Part shown: positions 1 through 7,529 of the stretch, piece by piece
How positions within the stretch are numbered: the first letter of the stretch is position 1
How the letters are laid out: every line of letters begins with the position of its first letter
DNA from: Porphyromonadaceae bacterium
GTDB lineage: Bacteria > Bacteroidota > Bacteroidia > Bacteroidales > Dysgonomonadaceae
Assembly: GCA_022840285.1 (NCBI GenBank)
Contig: JALHIE010000085.1
Coordinates: 1-26,167, forward strand
DNA: 26,167 nucleotides
Reading direction: 5' to 3'
The notes under the pieces: generated by a model
Told to the model about the DNA's origin: nothing
The model's database searches: none
Seen by the model: only the letters and a program-made list of their open reading frames with translations
Program-made: the position numbers and the translations under genes

Positions 1-637
1 TACGAAATTCCTTCTTGGTCATCAGCAAATTGGCTACCAACGGAATAATCACCGGAACCAACGCCATATAAGAATAAGCGGCAATAGCTATGGGACCCAG
101 TAAATGAGGTGCCAGTTTGATGGTAGTGTAAATAGCCGTAGGCCCGTCTGCACCACCGATAATAGCCAATGATGCGGCTTCTTTCATATCGAAACCGACC
201 AGTACGGCTATAATAAGTACGGTAAAGATACCCAGTTGCGCAGCACCACCAAACAACGAAAGTTTCAGGTTACGGAGCATGGGACCGAAATCTGTCAACG
301 CACCCACTCCCATAAAAATAATGGGTGGCAGCAGTCCGGTCTTGATAAGCGCATAATAAAGGAAATTCATAATCCCGTACTCGCCAGCAATATCAAGCAG
401 GTTCATATAGCTTCCGTCAGGCGATTGGACGAGTGAGTTATCCACTATGCCCAGCCCGGCCAACGGGAGGTTTGCCAGCAGCACGCCAAACCCTATGGGA
501 ACAAGGAGCAGCGGTTCATATTGCTTTTTTATACCCAGATACAACAGGATGAACGCGATGATCCACATAAGCAAAGTGCCCCAGGAAATACTTCCGAAAG
601 CCGTCATATCTACTAAGTTCGAAAAGATCTCGTTCAT
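1..637 (-). CDS. oadB: Sodium-pumping oxaloacetate decarboxylase beta subunit (partial)
   Basis: This is the membrane subunit of the oxaloacetate/methylmalonyl-CoA decarboxylase family, which couples decarboxylation of carboxybiotin to export of sodium ions. It starts at the ATG at 637 (MNEIFSNLVDM) and is still open at the window edge, so only about 212 N-terminal residues are present. Several hydrophobic segments are visible. Family signatures include YEPLLLVPIGFGVLLANLP near residues 40-60, PPIIFMGVGALTDFGPML, GGADGPTAIYTTIKLAPHLLG and AYSYMALVPVI. The GGADGPT stretch carries the conserved aspartate implicated in sodium transport in this family. It lies 4 bases after the stop of the biotin carrier reading frame and is the distal gene of the oadG-oadA-oadB cluster. 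The part seen looks intact. Confidence 0.93.
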   Translation of the reverse strand, partial: MNEIFSNLVDMTAFGSISWGTLLMWIIAFILLYLGIKKQYEPLLLVPIGFGVLLANLPLAGLGIVDNSLVQSPDGSYMNLLDIAGEYGIMNFLYYALIKTGLLPPIIFMGVGALTDFGPMLRNLKLSLFGGAAQLGIFTVLIIAVLVGFDMKEAASLAIIGGADGPTAIYTTIKLAPHLLGPIAIAAYSYMALVPVIIPLVANLLMTKKEFR

Positions 638-641
638 AGTC

Positions 642-866
642 TCATTGCAATTTTACAAGAATATCGTCCTCTTCCACTGAATCACCGTTTGAGAAACAGA
701 TCTCAATCACTTTACCGCTTTCCTCAGCAGATACGGCATTGTAGGTTTTCATGGATTCAATGTAGCCGATAACTTCTCCTATTTTCACTTCACTCCCCAC
801 TTGTTTTTCCGTTAGGTAAACCGGACTGATTGTCGACGACTCTCGGCTGGGGTTGAACAGCCTTGT
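642..866 (-). pseudogene. Biotin carrier (BCCP) domain, out of frame with OadA
   Basis: This open frame encodes the C-terminal half of a biotinyl domain: VGSEVKIGEVIGYIESMKTY, then a second half-barrel ending DSVEEDDILVKLQ. The biotinylated lysine would be the K of ESMKT. The domain normally carries the carboxyl group between the OadA carboxyltransferase and OadB. Bacteroidetes OadA proteins of this type usually end in this domain. Here it overlaps the OadA 3' end in another frame: OadA stops at 790-792, while this frame is open only from 866 down. No ATG precedes the biotin site; the only ATG is the Met of the motif itself, and one GTG sits just before GSEV. The strand before the motif (TISPVYLTEK) is also shorter than in relatives. 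I read it as a detached domain caused by a frameshift or small deletion around 800-845. Confidence 0.8.
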
Positions 867-2448
867 CTACGGGGTGAAACGGTATACCGTCGTTCTCGGG
901 ATAGGAGATATACACCCTGTACTCTTCGTTATCGACGTTAATGACCAACTGCCGGGGCTGGAAATTATTTGTTGTGCCGTTTGCCGGAGCTTCAACCGGT
1001 GAAGGCTGAGGTTTTTCCACTTGCGCCGCAGCTTTTCGCCTGGCCAGGTCTTCTTCGAAAGCCTTTTTGGCAGCGCCCGACTGGTAGGCCCTGTATTGTT
1101 CGGGATGCATGGCAAGCTCGAACAACTCTTCGTCGTCCTGACCGAAATCCCAGTTGTTTTTCTTCATCTCGGCACGAAACTCATCCAGCTGGTCAGGGTA
1201 AAGATCTTGCGGATCTCCATCGTAAAACTCCCGGCCCTGTTCTTTTATCAACTGAACGATTTCGGGTGCCAGCGTTCCGGGCAGTTTTCCCGCCCGGCCC
1301 AGGATCATGTCCCATATATTATCGGCAACGACCGACCAGCGCTCCTTTCCTCTTTCTATCTGCATAACATTCATCAGCGCCAGGTTCTTCACGTACTGGC
1401 TGAACGGAGTGACCAACGGTGGATTTCCAATCTTTGGCCACACATAAGCAACTTCGTTGAATAGCTTGATCAGCAAGTCATCCAACGTGACCTCTTCTCT
1501 GCCATTTTTTGCCAGCCACTTGTTCAGGGACTCCAGGTTGCTCTCTAAATCGGCCATCAAACTACCCATCATACCGCCCGGAAGTCCGGGCCCGATAAGT
1601 AACGAGTTCATCAGCCTGTTTTTCGGGTTGATGTAATATCCCAGAAAATCATCTATATATTTCTGTGTCAGGGAACGAACTTTCATATAGGCTTTCATAT
1701 TGATATCCGGCACGTTAAATCCGGCATCTTTAAGCATGGCCTGAATAGCGAGCACATCCGCATGCCCTGTTCCCCACGCCAACGGTTCCATGGCCGTGTC
1801 CACATAATCGACACCGGCGTAAGCCGCTTCGAGTATGGAAGCCATCTGGAATCCGGGTCCTGCATGTCCGTGATAAGTAATGGGAATTTCCGGATGGTTC
1901 TCTTTTATGTTTTTAATTATTTTTCCAACAGTCGCCGGACGGGCAATTCCCGCCATATCCTTCACACAAATTTCATCGGCACCCATTTCAATCAGCGTAT
2001 CGGCCAGCTCGGTATAATATTTAACGGTGTGTACTTCCGAAACCGTAAGGCTAAGCGCGGCTTGTGAAATCATGCCGGCTTCCTTGGCAAACCTGATGGA
2101 ACTCTCCAGGTTGCGCGGATCGTTCAACCCGTCGAACGAGCGGGCAATATCGGTTCCCTGCTTTTTCTTTACCTGAAACATCAATCGACGGACATCAGCC
2201 GGTACAGGGCTCATGCGGATACCGTTCAGTCCGCGCTCCAGCATATGCGTCTGAATACCTGCGTCGTTAAACGGTTGCGTCCATTTCCGGACGGCCACAT
2301 TGGGGTTCTCGCCGAAAAGAAGATTGATCTGTTCAAATCCTCCTCCATTGGTTTCAACTCTTGCAAAGCAACCCATATCCACGATTGCCGGAGCCACCTC
2401 CAGCAGTTGTTCAACCGTCGGGACATACTTGCCCGACGATTGCCACAT
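790..2448 (-). CDS. oadA: Oxaloacetate decarboxylase alpha / pyruvate carboxylase subunit B (damaged ends)
   Basis: This is the biotin-dependent carboxyltransferase subunit, which moves CO2 from oxaloacetate (or a related acid) to carrier biotin. The TIM-barrel HMGL-like domain starts with DMWQSSGKY and continues with ARVETNGGGFEQINLLFGEN, QTHMLERGLNG, GADEICVKDMAGI and YHGHAGPGFQMAS, where His-x-His plus the Asp and Lys are the metal-site residues. The conserved PYC_OADA region follows (FLGYYINPKNRLMNSLLIGP). The C-terminus has a Pro/Ala linker and a short hammerhead (NVDNEEYRVYIS). Both ends are abnormal. Codons for GFSLLYRD lie in frame before the first Met (open back to 2484) without an ATG, although relatives begin a few residues upstream of FSL. 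The C-terminal biotin domain is in another frame. The 552-residue product would lack its carrier domain. Confidence 0.88.
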   Translation of the reverse strand: MWQSSGKYVPTVEQLLEVAPAIVDMGCFARVETNGGGFEQINLLFGENPNVAVRKWTQPFNDAGIQTHMLERGLNGIRMSPVPADVRRLMFQVKKKQGTDIARSFDGLNDPRNLESSIRFAKEAGMISQAALSLTVSEVHTVKYYTELADTLIEMGADEICVKDMAGIARPATVGKIIKNIKENHPEIPITYHGHAGPGFQMASILEAAYAGVDYVDTAMEPLAWGTGHADVLAIQAMLKDAGFNVPDINMKAYMKVRSLTQKYIDDFLGYYINPKNRLMNSLLIGPGLPGGMMGSLMADLESNLESLNKWLAKNGREEVTLDDLLIKLFNEVAYVWPKIGNPPLVTPFSQYVKNLALMNVMQIERGKERWSVVADNIWDMILGRAGKLPGTLAPEIVQLIKEQGREFYDGDPQDLYPDQLDEFRAEMKKNNWDFGQDDEELFELAMHPEQYRAYQSGAAKKAFEEDLARRKAAAQVEKPQPSPVEAPANGTTNNFQPRQLVINVDNEEYRVYISYPENDGIPFHPVDKAVQPQPRVVDNQSGLPNGKTSGE

Positions 2449-2707
2449 GTCTCTGTACAGTAAACTGAATCCCTTTGCCTCCGGTTATGGCTTCAACGGC
2501 AGCAATAACGGCAGCGATCTTCGCAGGATTGGTAGGTTTGGCTTTTCCGGTGGCAAACTCCTTTTTCACGGCCATGGTTTCTGCCGGGATAAACCGGTTG
2601 GTAAAACGAATAACCCCATTACCGATCAAAACTACCAGATACAAAATAATCAATACAGTTGTTAAACCTACCAGTAAAAGGCTCAATGCTTCGTTTATAT
2701 TTTCCAT
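2411..2707 (-). CDS. oadG: Oxaloacetate decarboxylase gamma chain
   Basis: This small membrane-anchored subunit holds the alpha and beta subunits of the sodium-pumping decarboxylase together. The ATG at 2707 starts MENINEALSLLLVGLTTV. A single transmembrane segment covers residues 8-33, followed by a polar stretch and an Ala/Val-rich helix (AKIAAVIAAVEAITGGKG) typical of Bacteroidetes OadG C-termini. After GGKG the frame runs on for about 19 residues (IQFTVQRHVAIVGQVCPDG) that are simply oadA coding DNA read in another frame. The two genes overlap by 38 bases, more if the in-frame FSLLYRD codons of oadA are counted. The natural OadG stop was probably lost with the oadA start. A TAnnTTTG promoter box lies about 90 bases upstream. 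Confidence 0.82.
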   Translation of the reverse strand: MENINEALSLLLVGLTTVLIILYLVVLIGNGVIRFTNRFIPAETMAVKKEFATGKAKPTNPAKIAAVIAAVEAITGGKGIQFTVQRHVAIVGQVCPDG

Positions 2708-3002
2708 AAAATTATCTTATTTTCAAATTGATAACCTACTAATGCATATGTTAGGAAAGGTGACTTCTACTATCGAAGTATAAATCCAAAGTACAAATAT
2801 ACTAAAATATTTTTATTAAAATAGCATCAAACCTTTCAAACCAAAACAAAATCTATTGGTTGACCAGCTTTTTGTAATGCGAAGCGGTTCAGTTCCCGTC
2901 TCAAACGATTCCATGAGTATACCGTTAAAGCAGTTATATCTGTGCGATCCGAAGCCACAATGATAACATTTATTAACAATCTCGAATGAAACCGGACTAC
3001 GG
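2708..3002. other. Intergenic stretch between oadG and queA
   Basis: This is about 295 bases between the start of oadG and the stop of queA. The 110 bases nearest oadG are AT-rich and hold a promoter -7 box. The rest (about 2816-3000) is richer in GC and has short minus-strand frames, one ending NRLRRELNRFALQK then a 9-residue tail, but I recognise no family in them. This part may be a gene remnant; no RNA gene or clear terminator was found. Confidence 0.4.
2794..2801 (-). promoter_or_regulatory. Bacteroidetes -7 box upstream of oadG
   Basis: On the minus strand this reads TATATTTG, a match to the Bacteroidetes -7 consensus TAnnTTTG. It lies about 87 bases before the oadG ATG. No convincing -33 TTTG was found at the usual spacing, so the call rests on the -7 box and position. 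Confidence 0.45.
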
Positions 3003-4247
3003 TTAGCCTGACAGTTGATTCGTCGTGAGCCAAAGCAATGAACTGTCACCATAGCTCAGAAAGCGATAATTATTTTGCAGCGCATAATCGTAAACGTCTT
3101 TCCAATGTTTATCTATGCAAGAGGCAATCAACAACAGCAATGTACTTTGGGGCTGGTGGAAATTGGTGATGAGCGCCTGGGGATAATGGAACGTGTAACC
3201 GGGGACAATCATAATCTGAGTAAGGGCAAGCAACTGATCTCTGTTATTTTTAATGAGGTAATCGATGATGGATTTCAAAGCGAGCTTAGGAGAAACCGGA
3301 TTTTCCTCACCGTACGGCTCCCATTGAAAAACCACCAATCCTTCGGGTTGAATATCGGGTTGAAGAAATATTTTTTTTCCCAGGTAGTACAAACTCTCCA
3401 CGGTACGCATCGACGTGGTTCCCACCACAACCAGGTTATTTTCATTTTCGTACAAAGCCTGAACCGTCTCTCTCGAAACGGAGATAAACTCCGTATGCAT
3501 ATCGTGGTCGCCTATAGCTTCAGACTTCACCGGCTTGAAAGTACCTGCCCCCACGTGCAGAGTAACCCGGGCAGGGTGGATTCCCTTTTTCCGAAACGAC
3601 TCCATCACTTCGGGTGTGAAGTGCAATCCTGCCGTTGGAGCAGCCACCGATCCCTCCACAGCAGAATAGACCGTTTGGTACGTTTCATCATCTCTTACTT
3701 CAGAAGCGCGATTCAAATAAGGAGGAATAGGTAATTTTCCGGCAACTTCCAGCAATTCGGAAAACGTAAAATCCGGATTATCCCACGAGAACTCAACAAC
3801 CACATCGTCCGCATTCCTCTTTGTTTTTCTAGCTGAAAGCGATACTTTCTCATTATTTATAAAGACCGACATATGCAACACATCATCTTTCCAGCGCTTT
3901 GCATTGCCGATCATACAGTGCCAGGAACAGGCCGTTCGTTGTTGAAAATTTACCGAATAATCCCTTGGAGCATGCGGTGAAAGACAAAAAACTTCAATAA
4001 CGGCACCCGTACTTTTTTCAAAAATCAACCGGGCATGGATCACACGGGTATCGTTGAAAACCATCAAGCTGCTTTCGGGTATTTGAGCTGCAATATCGGA
4101 GAAAGGCAGGGTCGATATACTGTTGTCTCTGAAGAGCAACAGTTTCGATGCGTCTCTTTTTTCCAACGGATACTTGGCTATTTTTTCTGAAGGGAGTGTA
4201 TAGTTATAATCGGCAATTCTGATCTTTTCAGCGTCGCATTTTTTCAT
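3003..4247 (-). CDS. queA: S-adenosylmethionine:tRNA ribosyltransferase-isomerase
   Basis: QueA transfers and rearranges the ribosyl part of SAM onto 7-aminomethyl-7-deazaguanine in tRNA to give epoxyqueuosine, the next-to-last step of queuosine synthesis. Family motifs include YTLPSEKIAKYPLEKRDASK near the N-terminus, VFNDTRVIHARL, LPIPPYLNR, YQTVYSAVEGSVAAPTAGLH, VTLHVGAGTFKPVKSE, TTSMRTVESLYYLG, PGYTFHYPQALITNFHQPQS and FLSYGDSSLL. I chose the ATG at 4247 (MKKCDAEKIRIADYNY, 414 aa). The frame is open further upstream, but that part is AT-rich and not family-like. After GDSSLL, where relatives end within a few residues, a nine-residue tail (WLTTNQLSG) follows, perhaps because the original stop was lost. 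It is divergent from the Smr gene. Confidence 0.93.
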   Translation of the reverse strand: MKKCDAEKIRIADYNYTLPSEKIAKYPLEKRDASKLLLFRDNSISTLPFSDIAAQIPESSLMVFNDTRVIHARLIFEKSTGAVIEVFCLSPHAPRDYSVNFQQRTACSWHCMIGNAKRWKDDVLHMSVFINNEKVSLSARKTKRNADDVVVEFSWDNPDFTFSELLEVAGKLPIPPYLNRASEVRDDETYQTVYSAVEGSVAAPTAGLHFTPEVMESFRKKGIHPARVTLHVGAGTFKPVKSEAIGDHDMHTEFISVSRETVQALYENENNLVVVGTTSMRTVESLYYLGKKIFLQPDIQPEGLVVFQWEPYGEENPVSPKLALKSIIDYLIKNNRDQLLALTQIMIVPGYTFHYPQALITNFHQPQSTLLLLIASCIDKHWKDVYDYALQNNYRFLSYGDSSLLWLTTNQLSG

Positions 4248-4356
4248 TTTTAAGAAAATTAGTCTTTTTTTTATTATGATTTCTGCAAATAATCCGACAA
4301 AATTAGGCAACTTTGTGTTTGCATCAAAAAATGCATATAAGAAACTGCACGCTCAA

Positions 4357-5409
4357 ATGAAAAAATTGCAACTTGGCGACAAGGTCCGTTTTCTGAACAC
4401 CGTGGGGGGTGGACAGGTAAAAGGGTTCTTAAACAAACAACTGGTTATTGTAGAAGACGAAAACGGATTTGACGTTCCTGTCCTTGTTTCGGAATGTGTG
4501 GTTGTGGAAGCCGCAGGGAACGAAAAATTGGGACAACCCGAAACCGAAGTTTCTGATAAAGAATCGAAGCCTGTTACCCGTCTCGATGAAACGGGGCCGG
4601 TCACCGAAACCGCCGAAGGCGAAAAGGTCACCACCTGCCTGGTTTACCTGCCTGTCGATGCCAGGAACATGACTCAGACTTCGTTTGAATGTTATTTCGT
4701 GAACGACAGCAATTACTACCTTTTTCTCAATTATATGAGTCGGGAGAACAACTCCTGGAAAAGTCGTTTTAACGGTATTGTAGAACCCAACACGCAGGTT
4801 TTCATCGAAGAGTTCGACAAATCGCAACTGAACGACCTGGAAAAAGTGTGTGTCCAGTTTGTTTCGTTCAAGCACAACAAGGCTTTTCGCTTCAAAAGTC
4901 CGGTCTCGGTTGAGTTTCGTATCGATACGGTAAAATTTTACAAGCTGCACAGTTTTACGGAGAACGATTATTTCGACGAAAACGCACTTGTCTATTACAT
5001 CACCCGGAACGATTTTCCCGAACGGGAAATGCTGGTTTCGGCAGGAGAGCTCCAGCGTGCGATGCAGGAAAAAGCCGTTTCAGAAGAACGTCCCCGCATA
5101 CAAAAAATAGAAAAGAAAGAGCACAGACCCGTCATCGAGATGGATTTACACATCAATCAGCTGATTGACAACACCGATGGCATGAACAACGCCGAAATGA
5201 TCGAATATCAACTCGTGAAATTTAATGAGGTGATGCAAGAAAACCTTAAACGAAAAGGCCAGAAAATAGTCTTTATCCACGGGAAGGGCGACGGCGTATT
5301 GAAAAACAGGCTGCTCAAGGAGGTAAAAAATAAATACAAAAGTTGTTACTGTCAGGACGCTTCGTTCCGCGAATACGGATTCGGAGCTACCATGGTAACT
5401 ATCCGTTAG
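4357..5409 (+). CDS. DUF2027 / Smr domain protein
   Basis: This is a 350-residue protein with an N-terminal DUF2027 region (QLGDKVRFLNTVGGGQVKGF, then NGFDVPVLVSE) and a C-terminal Smr domain. The Smr signatures are EMDLHINQL (LDLH-like motif) and VFIHGKGDGVLKNRL (HGKGxG motif), ending FREYGFGATMVTI. Smr domains bind DNA or RNA and some are nucleases; the target here is unknown. Between them is an acidic variable linker (about residues 55-90) and a beta-rich central domain. The start is set at the ATG at 4357 because relatives begin with a short MK..IGDKVRF; the frame is open from 4276, but the extra residues overlap the likely promoter. It leads a plus-strand group with the lipoprotein gene 30 bases downstream. 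Confidence 0.85.
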   Translation: MKKLQLGDKVRFLNTVGGGQVKGFLNKQLVIVEDENGFDVPVLVSECVVVEAAGNEKLGQPETEVSDKESKPVTRLDETGPVTETAEGEKVTTCLVYLPVDARNMTQTSFECYFVNDSNYYLFLNYMSRENNSWKSRFNGIVEPNTQVFIEEFDKSQLNDLEKVCVQFVSFKHNKAFRFKSPVSVEFRIDTVKFYKLHSFTENDYFDENALVYYITRNDFPEREMLVSAGELQRAMQEKAVSEERPRIQKIEKKEHRPVIEMDLHINQLIDNTDGMNNAEMIEYQLVKFNEVMQENLKRKGQKIVFIHGKGDGVLKNRLLKEVKNKYKSCYCQDASFREYGFGATMVTIR

Positions 5410-5439
5410 TTAAACGAACAACAAAATAACCCTATAGAG

Positions 5440-6033
5440 ATGAAAAAAACAGTGCTTCTTATCCTGCTGATTTTCTCGTTGTCAAGCTGTGACGTGCTTA
5501 ATCAGATTGGCGGAGCCATTCAGTTATCGCAGTGCGAATACAAGTACAACTCCATCGCTGATATGCAGTTGGCCGGAATAAACCTGGGAAACGGCTCAAC
5601 CATCTCACTTTCCAACTTTGCCTCCATCTCGAGTATCCTGACCGGAGGAAATTTACAAACCATCCCTTTCAGCATGACCCTCAACATGGATGTAAAAAAC
5701 CCCAATCAGGCGGCCGCATTTCTAAATGCACTCGAGTATGCCATTGAAATCAATGAAATGGAGTTTACAACCGGGAAAATGGATGTTCCTCTTCGCGTTG
5801 AACCCGGACAAACAGCCGTGTTGCCCTTATCCATCGGGGTGGATCTAAAAAACCTGATAAACAGGTATTCCCGCGATCGTGTCGCCCGTGAGATGAGTGG
5901 CTTTTTAGGTTTGTCGTCCGATGAAACAAAGGTGACGGTGAAACTTTGGCCTAAGCTTATGGTGGGAAACAGACCCGTCAAAGTTCCGGCACCCATACCG
6001 GTTGTTTTTACTTTTGGGGGAAGTAATCCGTGA
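5440..6033 (+). CDS. LEA-like lipoprotein
   Basis: This is a 197-residue secreted lipoprotein. The signal peptide MKKTVLLILLIFSLSSC gives a lipobox with Cys17 as the lipidated residue. The mature part resembles the LEA14/WHy-type immunoglobulin-like fold seen in many Bacteroidetes: a segment on a related small-molecule-free beta sandwich (IPFSMTLNMDVKNPNQAAAF), a middle strand on EFTTGKMDVPLRVEPGQTAV, and a closing VPAPIPVVFTF. Its function is not known. It starts 30 bases after the Smr gene and its stop is 16 bases before argR, so the three genes probably share a transcript. The family assignment is from pattern alone. Confidence 0.72.
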   Translation: MKKTVLLILLIFSLSSCDVLNQIGGAIQLSQCEYKYNSIADMQLAGINLGNGSTISLSNFASISSILTGGNLQTIPFSMTLNMDVKNPNQAAAFLNALEYAIEINEMEFTTGKMDVPLRVEPGQTAVLPLSIGVDLKNLINRYSRDRVAREMSGFLGLSSDETKVTVKLWPKLMVGNRPVKVPAPIPVVFTFGGSNP

Positions 6034-6049
6034 GCCAACCACACCGTCT

Positions 6050-6529
6050 ATGAAGAAACCCGGTAAAGAGGAACGTCAGGAAGCTATTGCTCAGATTTTG
6101 GGCAATAGCTCTATCGAAAGCCAGGAGGAGCTCTTGAAACAGCTTTCCGACAGAGGTTTTGAACTGACACAAGCCACGTTGTCGCGCGATTTCCGGGAGA
6201 TGAAGGTGGCTAAAACGCCCGATGCCGCCGGCAACTATTTTTACCGGCTACCCGGGATCCAGTTGCCCCAGCCAAAATCGGAAAAGTTTGGGATGACCTC
6301 TCCTTTTTTCCGTCACGGCATTATCAATATTGAATTCTCGGGCCAGTTTGCTGTCCTGAAAACCCCCGGAGGATATGCCCGAGGCGTGGCCCAGGACATA
6401 GACACCAACAACATACCGGGTATCATGGCAACCATTGCCGGCAACGATACGGTACTTGTAATTCTTCGTGAAAACAGCAACAAAGCCGATATCATCCTTT
6501 CACTTAAACTGCTATTTGCCAGGGAATAA
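6050..6529 (+). CDS. argR: Arginine repressor family regulator
   Basis: ArgR controls arginine biosynthesis and catabolism as an arginine-sensing hexamer. This 159-residue protein has the N-terminal winged helix (residues 8-70) with the recognition motif TQATLSRDFREMKV (Ser45, Arg46), and the C-terminal oligomerisation domain from about residue 88. The arginine-binding motif, usually GDDT, reads AGNDT here (Asn132, Asp133). The start is the ATG at 6050 (MKKPGKEERQEAI), since the longer frame from 6002 overlaps the lipoprotein stop and the added residues are not family-like. Uridine kinase follows 33 bases later. Confidence 0.88.
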   Translation: MKKPGKEERQEAIAQILGNSSIESQEELLKQLSDRGFELTQATLSRDFREMKVAKTPDAAGNYFYRLPGIQLPQPKSEKFGMTSPFFRHGIINIEFSGQFAVLKTPGGYARGVAQDIDTNNIPGIMATIAGNDTVLVILRENSNKADIILSLKLLFARE

Positions 6530-6562
6530 ACCCAACAAGCATTCAAGCCCAAATTTATATAT

Positions 6563-7357
6563 ATGTTCATTATTGGTATTGCCGGGGGTTCCGGCTCGGG
6601 AAAAACCACTTTGGTTAACTCCATCCTCGAAAGAGTTCCTTACGACCAGATTTCACTGCTCACGCAGGATTCGTACTATAAAGACAGCAGCCATTTGCCC
6701 ATTGAGCAACGTCGGGTGCTGAATTTCGACCATCCCGACTCCATTGAATGGGAGCTGATGCGGGGCGATATCCAAAAACTGAAATCGGGACAGGAGATAG
6801 ATTCCCCCACCTACTCCTACCTTACCTGTACCCGCCAGCCCGAAACGATCCGCATAAAACCCAATAAGATACTGCTGATTGAGGGAATCCTGATTCTCAC
6901 GCAACCCGAACTCTGCGACGAAATGGATATGCGTATTTACCTGGAGGTAGAGTCGGACTACCGGCTTTCGCGCATTATCGAACGCGACATGGAGTCGCGC
7001 GGAAGAACAGCTCAGGAGGTAATAAAACGTTACTATCAAACGGTGCGGCCCATGCACGAGGAGTTCATAAAACCATCGCGGGAACGTGCCGATATGCTGG
7101 TGATGGGCGGAGGGTTAAACACAAAAGCGGCAGATTTTATCTCTTCGGCCATTTTGGGAAAGCTTATCTCGGTCTTTTCGCTTCGTAATCGCCGAACCAC
7201 TCAAAAAACTTCCGGATCCCTGTTTCAACCGGCGTGGAAGGTTTGTACCCGAAGTCGGCTTCTAGCAATGACGTATCGGCAAAAGTGGAAACAACGTCGC
7301 CGGGTTGCATATCGGCCATTTCGACAATGGCCTTTTTCCCCGTTGTCTTTTCGATAA
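6563..7357 (+). CDS. udk: Uridine kinase, stop codon lost and read-through tail
   Basis: Uridine kinase phosphorylates uridine and cytidine in pyrimidine salvage. The P-loop GGSGSGKTT is at residues 8-16. Other family motifs are QDSYYKDSSHLP, NFDHPDSIEW, SPTYSYLTCTR, LLIEGILIL and RTAQEVIKRYYQTVRPMHEE. The recognisable protein ends around residue 200 (DFISSAILGKL, near 7165), the normal family length. The frame then continues for about 60 residues (ISVFSLRNRRTTQKTSGS...), basic and low in hydrophobics, which is the antisense of the convergent epimerase gene. The natural stop and the intergenic spacer therefore appear to be missing. The catalytic part looks intact, so the enzyme may still work with a tail. 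Confidence 0.9.
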   Translation: MFIIGIAGGSGSGKTTLVNSILERVPYDQISLLTQDSYYKDSSHLPIEQRRVLNFDHPDSIEWELMRGDIQKLKSGQEIDSPTYSYLTCTRQPETIRIKPNKILLIEGILILTQPELCDEMDMRIYLEVESDYRLSRIIERDMESRGRTAQEVIKRYYQTVRPMHEEFIKPSRERADMLVMGGGLNTKAADFISSAILGKLISVFSLRNRRTTQKTSGSLFQPAWKVCTRSRLLAMTYRQKWKQRRRVAYRPFRQWPFSPLSFR

Positions 7358-7529
7358 TACCGATAAAATCCATCAATTGCAGCGGTGACGAGCACCCCAT
7401 GTTATAAACCATGCTCGGAATTCCGGTTTGCGGAGGGGAAGGGATAATTTTCATCACACCTTCCACTACATCATCAATGTATGTAAAATCACGCTGCATC
7501 TCCCCTTTATTGAATACTTTTATGGGCAT
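7164..7529 (-). pseudogene. UDP-glucuronate 4-epimerase-like, C-terminal fragment
   Basis: This is the C-terminal third of an NAD-dependent sugar-nucleotide epimerase of the UDP-glucuronate 4-epimerase type. It shows ISKGMPIKVFNKGEMQRDFT, YIDDVVEGVMKI, YNMGCSSPLQLMDFI, MQPGDVVSTFADTSLLEADF and a final GIRKFFEWFGDY. It continues the N-terminal fragment but in another frame. The in-frame codons begin a few residues before the ATG at 7529. The 3' end meets uridine kinase directly. Confidence 0.85.

Noticed and set aside
790..870. Programmed frameshift as the cause of the oadA/biotin-domain split
   Set aside because: A short A run is present, but there is no typical slippery heptamer plus downstream structure that I can see, and the shortened strand before the domain points to a deletion instead. 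Not fully excluded.
969..1464. Plus-strand frames of 132 and 147 codons inside oadA
   Set aside because: They are antisense shadows of the oadA carboxyltransferase domain, with no start context or family pattern.
3075..3734. Plus-strand frame of 219 codons inside queA
   Set aside because: Antisense of queA; the protein is rich in His, Arg and Ser with no domain, as expected for a shadow frame.
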